A stretch of 14,129 bases of DNA from JABDDM01 sp038240295 (GTDB lineage: Bacteria > Bacteroidota > Ignavibacteria > Palsa-1295), in contig JBBSDW010000087.1 of assembly GCA_038240295.1 (NCBI GenBank), positions 1 through 14,129 of the forward strand, given 5' to 3'. The notes under the pieces were generated by a model. The model was not told where the DNA came from. It did not search any database and saw nothing but the letters and a program-made list of their open reading frames with translations. The stretch's first letter is position 1. Each line of letters starts with the position of its first letter. A program made the position numbers and the translations under genes. Shown one piece after another: positions 1 to 5,250 of the stretch.

Positions 1-24
1 GAAGTATGAATTATGAAGTATGAG
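1..24 (+). repeat. Dispersed repeat B, copy 1
   Basis: A 24-base AT-rich sequence beginning GAAGTATGAATTATGAAG. It recurs identically at 162-185. Internally it is two GAAGTATGA units joined by ATTAT. It lies at the window edge, so it may extend further left. No coding role is seen. Confidence 0.8.
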
Positions 25-50
25 CGAAACGCGATCCTAATCTCAAACTC

Positions 51-85
51 CGCAGCTGTCATCCCGACCCGAGAGGGACCTCATG
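51..85 (+). repeat. Dispersed repeat A, copy 1
   Basis: A 35-base element beginning CGCAGCTGTCATCCCGACCC and ending in CTCATG. It is repeated at 118-152 and 211-245. This copy has GGGACC where the other two have GGGATC. The core contains ATCCC...GGGAT, so the other copies can fold a short hairpin; this copy loses one pair. The following 25 bases (86-110, pyrimidine-rich) are also shared with copy 3, with one C inserted there. Similar GTCATCCC...GGGATC elements are dispersed in many bacterial genomes; this link is from memory. Confidence 0.85.
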
Positions 86-117
86 CTCCCTCTTCCCCGT
101 TCGCTGTTCCCAGCCCG

Positions 118-152
118 CGCAGCTGTCATCCCGACCCGAGAGGGATCTCATG
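118..152 (+). repeat. Dispersed repeat A, copy 2
   Basis: Same 35-base element as at 51-85, with GGGATC, so the ATCCC/GGGAT arms pair fully. Unlike copies 1 and 3 it is not followed by the shared pyrimidine-rich tail; nine bases after it repeat B begins. Confidence 0.85.
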
Positions 153-161
153 GGCAGGTTT

Positions 162-185
162 GAAGTATGAATTATGAAGTATGAG
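162..185 (+). repeat. Dispersed repeat B, copy 2
   Basis: Exact copy of bases 1-24. It sits between repeat A copies 2 and 3, so the two elements alternate B-A-A-B-A over 245 bases. An ATG inside it opens a 63-codon frame to 372 that is made mostly of repeat sequence and is not a believable gene. Confidence 0.8.
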
Positions 186-210
186 AACTCGTATTCTCAA
201 AGTCTACATC

Positions 211-245
211 CGCAGCTGTCATCCCGACCCGAGAGGGATCTCATG
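211..245 (+). repeat. Dispersed repeat A, copy 3
   Basis: Identical to copy 2 through all 35 bases. It is followed at 246-271 by the same pyrimidine-rich tail as copy 1 (with one additional C). The repeating unit therefore sometimes spans about 60 bases. Confidence 0.85.
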
Positions 246-300
246 CTCCCCTCTTCCCCGTTCGCTGTTCCCCTTACCTGTTCCCATTCCCCTGCCCCAG
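246..300 (+). other. Pyrimidine-rich tract after repeat A
   Basis: The plus strand is almost purely C and T here, with repeated CTGTTCCC-like words (TTCCCC, GTTCGCTGTTCC, CTGTTCCC, ATTCCCC, TGCCCC). Its first 26 bases duplicate the tail of repeat A copy 1. It looks like part of a compound intergenic repeat; no gene or clear terminator is visible. Confidence 0.6.
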
Positions 301-609
301 TGTAAATCGATAATTCACCAAAGAAGCACCATTGGCAAAAAGAACGTGGCGTTTCTGATTGCTTTTAGCTAATTTTTGGAACCGCTCAAATTGCGTGTAC
401 AAACTTTATTCATAAATGGCCTCACTTGCACCAACTCGCAAACTCTCCCCGATCCCACGAAATGTATTCTTTGAAAAGTGAATTTAAGTCGAAGTGCACA
501 ACTCGGGCCAAGTCTTTGAAACGCTTCTGGACAGAGATTAGTGCCCGCATAAGCACCTTCTGAAACGGGAAGTGCGTTGCCGAATGCATTGCCTTTCGGA
601 GCGCTTGCT
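301..609. other. Intergenic region without supported gene
   Basis: This stretch holds no recognisable gene, RNA or terminator. On the minus strand one frame stays open from 623 to a TAG at 369-371 (about 84 codons). It has no ATG, GTG or TTG near its beginning and no recognisable motif, so I do not call it. It follows the stop of the HEPN partner gene and may simply be its 3' spacer. Confidence 0.5.
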
Positions 610-995
610 TCAGTGAGCGACTGCTATATGGGCAACGTCAGTTGGAAACAGATGGGCGTACAGAATATTCGTATTAGCAATTCGCGTGTTCCTGAGATCG
701 CGGGCAGCACTATCTTGGCCGACCGCTTCAGAAAAATCCCGAATAAATTCTCCCTTCGGATCGAGAAAGACCGTACGCGAATAAACCGACCAATCATCGT
801 CTGTGAAATGATCCTTGAGCTTAGAGACGATCAACTCGTAAAACTCCCGCTCCGGCCGCGCCCACTCCGCCGATAGAAGTAAATCGTACCTGCCTGGCGT
901 ATCCTCCCGTTCTACGAGTACAGCAAAAAGCAACGGGCCCCGTTCGCGCTCGACTTCCTCTAAAACTACCTCGATGTTTTTATGATGGGTCTCAT
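610..995 (-). CDS. Small HEPN-partner protein, uncharacterised; start region out of frame
   Basis: I do not recognise a named function. The body, in one frame from about 978 down to 610, reads roughly 122 residues with a pattern GPLLFAVLVERED, then GRYDLLLSAEWA, a helical stretch and SRTVFLDP. From memory this resembles a small protein often placed next to HEPN proteins. It follows the HEPN gene directly. The only ATG with the right placement (993-995) overlaps the HEPN TGA as ATGA, a classic coupling arrangement, but it is in another frame and meets a TAG after nine codons. The two frames join if one A of the A5 run at 977-981 (minus-strand sense) is read twice, giving MRPIIKNIEVVLEEVERERG. 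Otherwise translation must start at a TTG at 933 or a rare ATT at 1002. So it is a real gene with a non-standard start, a frameshifted gene, or an assembly error. Existence is fairly sure; start and function are not. Confidence 0.6.
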
Positions 996-1363
996 AACAA
1001 ATATTTCAGGATGAGTCCGGCGGCACCGATCATGTCTTTCCCCCGCTCGAGAGTAAATTTGCTCTCAGAGTCATAACGAATCTCAGAATTCCATTCATTT
1101 ACAATATCCCACAACTGAAACTGCGCTTTTTGATTCTCTAATGAAGTGAAGCTCAAAAGGTTGGCAAAATTGTGTGAACGCATGCCAGGAAGATCGTCAC
1201 GAAACGCTGTCCAACCCAGCGCCTTGCAGATACTCGCTTTGAGTGCGAATTCCACAGCAGATCCGCAAAGATAAACGGCGCTCTCAACTCGGCCCTCACG
1301 TAGGAGAATATCGGCATCGTTCAGCCACCGCCCCGAGCGTTTCCCAAGTTCATCTGTAGACAT
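992..1363 (-). CDS. HEPN-domain protein
   Basis: A 123-residue protein that fits a HEPN (higher eukaryote and prokaryote nucleotide-binding) four-helix domain. The N-terminal part, residues 12-50 (RWLNDADILLREGRVESAVYL, then GSAVEFALKASICKALGW), is the typical pair of helices. RSHNFANLL at 62-70 supplies an Arg-x-His pair where related proteins have a conserved His, and EIRYDSE at 94-100 matches a conserved stretch of the subfamily as I remember it. HEPN proteins are often RNases acting as toxins, or inactive partners of nucleotidyltransferase antitoxins; which applies here cannot be read from sequence. The ATG at 1363 is fixed by an in-frame TGA three codons upstream. The stop overlaps the ATG of the next gene, so the two are probably made together. 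No Shine-Dalgarno motif is evident. Confidence 0.75.
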   Translation of the reverse strand: MSTDELGKRSGRWLNDADILLREGRVESAVYLCGSAVEFALKASICKALGWTAFRDDLPGMRSHNFANLLSFTSLENQKAQFQLWDIVNEWNSEIRYDSESKFTLERGKDMIGAAGLILKYLL

Positions 1364-1516
1364 GCGTACTCAACAAGTCGGAACCAAAAACCTTTCCCGA
1401 GTCGGATCCTCACTACCACCAGCAGCAGATCGACGTCATTAGGTGACTCCCGATTCCTGTGCTGTAGCGAATCTCAATGTTTGCAATGTGCTGGAACGCT
1501 ATCGACTCCTGGCAAC
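1364..1516 (-). pseudogene. Possible remnant of an MNT nucleotidyltransferase (speculative)
   Basis: The 153 bases between the tgt stop and the HEPN start contain no intact gene. In one minus-strand frame, 1411-1452 encodes RESPNDVDLLLVVV, which resembles the D-x-D core of minimal nucleotidyltransferases (GS...SDxDLLVV). In another frame just upstream lies a GIGS. The MNT fold normally sits beside HEPN as antitoxin. The space is too short for a whole domain and the frames do not join, so at best this is a decayed fragment; the CTG/GTG-rich codons could also give the hydrophobic run by chance. Confidence 0.22.
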
Positions 1517-2641
1517 TCACTTCGCAGTATATCTCTGCACAAACCCACGTTTCCATTCTCCGAATGTTCCGTTGATGATCGTTGCGCAGGCTTCCGTCAT
1601 CAGTTGTTGGTAGAAGGCGGTATTGTGGATGGTTGCGAGGGTGAGGCCGAGGACCTCGTTGGCGTTGAAGAGGTGGGCGAGGTAGGCTTTGCTGAAATTC
1701 TGGGATGCGTAGGAGTTTGTTTCGGGGTCGAGTATGGAGTGATCGGTCTTCCATTTCGCATTTCGCAGATTCATTTTGCCCGAACGCGTGAAGAGCTGTC
1801 CGTTGCGCGCGTTGCGGCTTGGCAGTACGCAATCGAACATGTCGACACCGCGCTCGATGGCTTCGACGAGGTCGATCGGAGTGCCGACGCCCATTAAATA
1901 ACGGGGCTTCGCTGGCGGCAAAATATCCGTCGTCCAGTCGATCACCTGATACATCACTTCGTTCGGCTCGCCGACTGCGAGGCCGCCGATGGCATAGCCG
2001 GGAGAACCTAATGCAACAAGTTTTTGCGCACACTCTTCGCGAAGATCACGATGTACACCGCCCTGCACAATGAGAAAGGGCGCCTGCGAGTAACCATACA
2101 GCGCCTCGGTCGTTTGGACGCGCTGCATCGCTCGTTCGGCCCACGCGAGCGTGCGGCGAACGGCCTGCTCGACCACTCCCCGCTCGGCGTTCGAAGGCGG
2201 ACATTCGTCCAGGACCATCATAATATCGGGACCGAGCGCGCGTTCGAGATCGATCACACTCTCGGGAGTGAACTCATGATACGAACCGTCGAGATGTGAT
2301 TTGAAACGGACGCCGTCGTTGGTGATCTTTCGAAGATCGGAAAGCGAGAACACCTGATAGCCGCCCGAATCGGTCAGAAGCGCGCCAGGCCAATTCGCGA
2401 ATCGATGCAAGCCTTCTGCGTCCTGAATCACTTTCGCACCGGGTCGCAAATAAAGATGATATGCATTCGCAAGTGCGAGCCGTGCGCCGGTTTGCCAAAG
2501 CTGATCGGGCGTTAGCGTTTTGACGGTCGCGTTCGTGCCAACCGGCATGAACACTGGCGTTTCGATAACGCCATGCGGCAGCGTGAGCAGCCCCGCGCGG
2601 GCTTTCGAGCTTTGATCGTTTGCAATTAATTCGAACTTCAC
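1517..2641 (-). CDS. tgt: Queuine/preQ1 tRNA-guanine transglycosylase
   Basis: Tgt exchanges guanine-34 in the anticodons of tRNA Asp, Asn, His and Tyr for preQ1 in the queuosine pathway. The 374 residues cover the whole TIM-barrel enzyme. LLTDSGGYQVFSL at 88-100 carries the catalytic Asp (91), IVQGG at 191-195 and GGLAVGE at 219-225 line the base pocket, and GVDMFDCVLPSRNARNG at 265-281 holds the nucleophilic Asp. The zinc site is abnormal: where the E. coli enzyme has CxCxxC after DPE, this protein has T308, S310 and S313, although the later zinc-ligand His is kept in TIHN (H339). I recall Bacteroidota enzymes sharing this loss. The gene starts with GTG eight bases after the stop of the ABC ATPase gene, implying one operon. 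Confidence 0.95.
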   Translation of the reverse strand: MKFELIANDQSSKARAGLLTLPHGVIETPVFMPVGTNATVKTLTPDQLWQTGARLALANAYHLYLRPGAKVIQDAEGLHRFANWPGALLTDSGGYQVFSLSDLRKITNDGVRFKSHLDGSYHEFTPESVIDLERALGPDIMMVLDECPPSNAERGVVEQAVRRTLAWAERAMQRVQTTEALYGYSQAPFLIVQGGVHRDLREECAQKLVALGSPGYAIGGLAVGEPNEVMYQVIDWTTDILPPAKPRYLMGVGTPIDLVEAIERGVDMFDCVLPSRNARNGQLFTRSGKMNLRNAKWKTDHSILDPETNSYASQNFSKAYLAHLFNANEVLGLTLATIHNTAFYQQLMTEACATIINGTFGEWKRGFVQRYTAK

Positions 2642-2649
2642 CGGTGGAC

Positions 2650-3273
2650 CTAATCTAACGTGATCAAATGATCGGCGATCTCTCGCTCGCGCGGTTCGTT
2701 CGTAGCGAGCACGATCGTGGCATCCGTTCGGCTTCCAAGATATCCAAAAAGCATTGCGATTCCCATTTGATCGAGGTTGGAAGTCGGCTCATCGAGAAAA
2801 AGTAGCCTTGGCGAGCCGATCGAAGCCATCGCGAATCGAACGCGCTGCTTCATTCCCGAACTAAAAAAACGCAAAAGCTTCTTTTCTGAGATCGCTTCGT
2901 TGGCCAATCCGAATTTTGTTAGTTCGAAACATGCCTCTTCATCGCTCACGTGGATTCCCTTCATGGTGCCGACGAACTGCACGTGTTCAACGGCGGTCAG
3001 GTCGTCATAGAGTTCAAGATAAGGCGCAACAAATCCGCGCAAGCGCTCGGGATGGTCGCTAGTTATTACCTTGCCCTGGCCCAGCCATTCGCACGAACCG
3101 GAAGTCGGTGTTAATACATTCGCCAGAATTTTCAGCAGCGTCGACTTGCCAGAGCCATTCGGGCCGACAATGGCAGTGATACTTCCGGGTTCGATCGTGC
3201 ACGAAAGATCGCGAAACACATAGCGCCCCGCATAACGCTTCGTCAGTTTATCGGCACGGATCGTGATGCTCAT
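2650..3273 (-). CDS. ABC transporter ATP-binding protein (lone ATPase)
   Basis: A 207-residue ABC ATPase of the short CcmA-like type. Visible motifs: Walker A GPNGSGKST (37-45), signature FSSGMKQR (137-144, a variant of LSGGQ), Walker B RLLFLDEP (156-163) and D-loop SNLD (165-168). The Q-loop Gln appears replaced (GFVAPYLELYD, 80-90) and the switch His is Asn192 in LATNEP. Such substitutions occur in this Bacteroidota-type group as I recall, but they could alter hydrolysis. No membrane permease lies nearby, so the partner and substrate are unknown. I chose the ATG at 3273 (MSITIRADKL) because upstream residues are low-quality sequence overlapping the preceding gene; this leaves a 10-base gap. 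It probably shares a transcript with the thioesterase gene and tgt. Confidence 0.85.
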   Translation of the reverse strand: MSITIRADKLTKRYAGRYVFRDLSCTIEPGSITAIVGPNGSGKSTLLKILANVLTPTSGSCEWLGQGKVITSDHPERLRGFVAPYLELYDDLTAVEHVQFVGTMKGIHVSDEEACFELTKFGLANEAISEKKLLRFFSSGMKQRVRFAMASIGSPRLLFLDEPTSNLDQMGIAMLFGYLGSRTDATIVLATNEPREREIADHLITLD

Positions 3274-3283
3274 CGCACAACGT

Positions 3284-3799
3284 TTAGTCGGGCTTCGAAG
3301 ACTGCTCGAGGCGTCTGAGTTCGGCTTTGCGCGCAAGTCGAAGTTCGCGTCGTGTGCCGGCTGCATCGAATCGTCGCTGCTGATCGGGAGTGTCGGGAAG
3401 TACCTCTGGGACTTTCACGCCGCGGCCAAAATCGTCGATCGCGACAAACGTAAGATACGCCGTATTGACGCGTTTCGTATCGCCTGTTCGAATATCTTCG
3501 ACATCGACACGGACGCCGACTTCCATCGAAGTAGTAAACGCGCGATTCACGCTCGCTTTTAGATGGACGACCTGTCCAAGTTTTACCGGCCCAAGAAAAT
3601 TCATTTCATCGACGCTCGCCGTCACGGCGATTCGGTTCGAGTGCCGGCCGGCAGCAAGGGCGGCGCAAATATCGACCCAATGCATTAGTCTTCCGCCGAG
3701 CAAATTTCCAAGCTGATTCGTATCGTTCGGAAGCACAAGCTCCGTCATTTCGACAAACGAATGCGACACGGGCTTGGCAGGACGAAGGCGCTCGGACAT
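3284..3799 (-). CDS. Acyl-CoA thioesterase, hotdog fold
   Basis: A 171-residue single-hotdog acyl-CoA hydrolase of the YciA/BFIT-like group, which cleaves acyl-CoA to free acid and CoA in the cytoplasm. LPNDTNQLGNLLGGRLMHWVD (23-43) is the family's diagnostic stretch, with the catalytic Asn/Asp area at its start and the long hotdog helix after GG. ASVDEMNFLGPVKLGQ (61-76) begins the next strands. Residues after about 140 are a basic, charged tail. The chain-length preference cannot be read. The ATG at 3799 is preceded by an A-rich stretch, not a Shine-Dalgarno. It sits 44 bases after bamD and 10 before the ABC ATPase gene, consistent with one operon. Confidence 0.88.
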   Translation of the reverse strand: MSERLRPAKPVSHSFVEMTELVLPNDTNQLGNLLGGRLMHWVDICAALAAGRHSNRIAVTASVDEMNFLGPVKLGQVVHLKASVNRAFTTSMEVGVRVDVEDIRTGDTKRVNTAYLTFVAIDDFGRGVKVPEVLPDTPDQQRRFDAAGTRRELRLARKAELRRLEQSSKPD

Positions 3800-3843
3800 T
3801 CAGCTTTCTTTTTTCGGGTGGTTCGTGCAAATGCCAGGGCTTC

Positions 3844-4635
3844 TCAGGAAGCGAGCTTCGATTTCAAGACAAGTGCGCGTTGCCGTATAACCGGCGTTGC
3901 ATTCGAAAGATATTTGTCATCGAATTTCGAAAGCGCCACCCGTGCGGCATCGATCTTCTTACGATCATAATCCACTTCGGCAATGCGAAGCTGCGCCTCT
4001 GGCGCAACGTCGGTGTCGTAGTAATTATCGAGCACGCGATTAAAATAAACGAGCGCCGATTTCGATTCTTCGAGCTTCACGTAAAGCTCGGCGGTGTTCA
4101 GCATTTTCTGCGCTAACTTATTTCGAAGTTCGGTGATCCGATGCGTAGCACTGTCTTTAAGCGAGGTTTGCGCTGCGGGAAAATCGCGCAGAAATACCTG
4201 GTATTCCTGCAATGCGTAATAGGTGTAGGTCTGATCGAGTTCGAGGCGAGGCGAAAGATAATAATAGCTCTCACCGATCATGAACTGTGCACGATCGATC
4301 TGGGGTGCAGTCGGGTAATTCCTGCGCATCGCGCGAAAATCGACCGCGGCTCCTGAATAAAGCTCCTGCTTGAAGCGTGCGAGCGCCTCCTGATAGGTCG
4401 CTTGCGCCGCGAGCGATGAAGCCGGGCCTTCGATGCGAACTTCCTCGAAGAGCGTCACCGCTTCGGCCCAATCGCCTTTATCGAAAGCGGCTTGTGCTTT
4501 CGCGTATTTCACTTCGAGCGAACTCGTATCCGTCTTCTTCGCGTCGGAAGAACTGCCGCACGAACTCACAAATGATGCGAACACAAAAAGTGCTGCAACT
4601 ACGAATCCGCGAGGCGAAAAAATTGAGTGAGTCAA
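3844..4635 (-). CDS. bamD: Outer membrane assembly lipoprotein BamD
   Basis: BamD is the essential lipoprotein of the BAM complex that inserts beta-barrel proteins in the outer membrane. The 263 residues begin with a lipoprotein signal peptide: hydrophobic residues 9-22, then the lipobox VSSC with Cys26 as the lipidated residue. Five TPR-like helical pairs follow from about 35 to 255, with the BamD hallmarks YxxALARFKQELYSGA (81-96), IGESYYY (120-126) and RNKLAQKMLNTAELYVK (171-187). The length is normal. The start codon is TTG at 4635; no ATG is available near the signal peptide. Two beta-barrel proteins encoded further upstream would be clients. It heads a likely bamD-thioesterase-ABC-tgt transcript, with a hairpin just upstream. 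Confidence 0.9.
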   Translation of the reverse strand: MTHSIFSPRGFVVAALFVFASFVSSCGSSSDAKKTDTSSLEVKYAKAQAAFDKGDWAEAVTLFEEVRIEGPASSLAAQATYQEALARFKQELYSGAAVDFRAMRRNYPTAPQIDRAQFMIGESYYYLSPRLELDQTYTYYALQEYQVFLRDFPAAQTSLKDSATHRITELRNKLAQKMLNTAELYVKLEESKSALVYFNRVLDNYYDTDVAPEAQLRIAEVDYDRKKIDAARVALSKFDDKYLSNATPVIRQRALVLKSKLAS

Positions 4636-4663
4636 ACCTAAATCAAATAACTGAAAACCCTTA

Positions 4664-4692
4664 AACCAGCTGGTTCAGACTTCGAACCAGCT
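4664..4692 (-). terminator. Hairpin between the membrane-anchored protein gene and bamD
   Basis: Bases 4668-4676 (AGCTGGTTC) pair perfectly with 4684-4692 across a 7-base loop. The word AACCAG also occurs at 4664-4669, forming a 12-base palindrome AACCAGCTGGTT, so the central CTGGTT can pair with either flank. The 3' flank on the minus strand (GGTTTAAGGGTTTTC) has Ts but no clean run, so this is a weak terminator or an attenuator-like structure. It touches the upstream gene's stop codon. Confidence 0.45.
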
Positions 4693-5198
4693 TAACTTCG
4701 AATCAGAAAGAAGAGTGCAACGATCGCAGCCGCTCCGATAATGACCAGCGCCGGTTCTGCAACCGAACGCCAGAACGAAGGCGGCTCTGCGTCCCTGATG
4801 GACACAAGATGATACCGCGATCGATCACCATTCTCCTGCGCTGCAACGGGCTCCGTCGATTCGAGCAATATCTTTTCTGATCGCGATCCGGTAGATGCTG
4901 TAAAAATTGCTGCGAGTGTCGTGTGCATCGAATCGACGGATACATGTTGCTGAATGAGCTCACTGCGAAGATCGTAGATCGTGAGCGTTTTTGCACTACT
5001 CAGGTTGGTACGGAATCTCGCTGGAAAGATCAGTCCGCTGGTGCTTCCGATCCGAATCGAATCGGTGGCGATCGAATGCTGCTGAAGATATCGATCGATG
5101 ATCCTGCCACCTGCTTCGATCGTAAGGCTATCGAGATCGATCGATCGCGCGAGAGCGATCTGGGCAAAGGTAATCGTAAAACAGCTTGCGAAGATCAT
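4692..5198 (-). CDS. Hypothetical exported protein with C-terminal membrane anchor
   Basis: I do not recognise a family. From the ATG at 5198 it is 168 residues. The first 17 (MIFASCFTITFAQIALA) look like a signal peptide without a basic start, then about 130 soluble residues follow, with SIDLDSLTIEAGG (19-31) and SIRIGSTSGL (47-56). A transmembrane helix spans about 148-166, ending LIRS at the terminus. The soluble part therefore probably lies in the periplasm and is held at the inner membrane. An alternative ATG at 5288 would add 30 residues, including RAR before the hydrophobic segment, but it overlaps the gdh coding end by 38 bases and would place the gdh terminator inside the gene. I prefer 5198, with low certainty. 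The position just ahead of bamD hints at an envelope role, nothing more. The 5' part is unusually rich in GATC. Confidence 0.6.
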   Translation of the reverse strand: MIFASCFTITFAQIALARSIDLDSLTIEAGGRIIDRYLQQHSIATDSIRIGSTSGLIFPARFRTNLSSAKTLTIYDLRSELIQQHVSVDSMHTTLAAIFTASTGSRSEKILLESTEPVAAQENGDRSRYHLVSIRDAEPPSFWRSVAEPALVIIGAAAIVALFFLIRS

Positions 5199-5224
5199 AA
5201 CAAAAACGGCGGTCGTGACCGCCG
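5199..5224 (-). terminator. Intrinsic terminator of the glutamate dehydrogenase gene
   Basis: On the minus strand CGGCGGT (5224-5218) and ACCGCCG (5213-5207) form a perfect seven-pair GC-rich stem with a four-base loop. It is followed at once by TTTTTGTT. It lies 27 bases after the gdh stop, and the ATG of the next gene follows the T-run directly. Confidence 0.85.
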
Positions 5225-5250
5225 ATCTTGCTCTAAACCCAAGCCGAACG

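Noticed and set aside
181..372. 63-codon plus-strand frame starting in repeat B
   Set aside because: More than half of it is repeat A and the pyrimidine tract; the composition (Pro/Ser/Leu) is what that tract gives in this frame, and there is no start signal or recognisable motif.
369..623. Open minus-strand frame of about 84 codons after the HEPN partner
   Set aside because: It has no standard start codon near its upstream end and no recognised motif. It could be chance or a decayed 3' gene, but nothing positive supports it.
1364..1516. tRNA or CRISPR in the tgt-HEPN spacer
   Set aside because: No cloverleaf arms, CCA-adjacent acceptor stem or repeated spacers can be seen; no CRISPR-like array exists anywhere in the window.
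1413..2033. Long open frame (206 codons) antiparallel-free but in another frame inside tgt
   Set aside because: It is a shadow of tgt, with Arg/His/Pro-rich composition typical of an out-of-frame reading. Tgt is clearly the true gene there.
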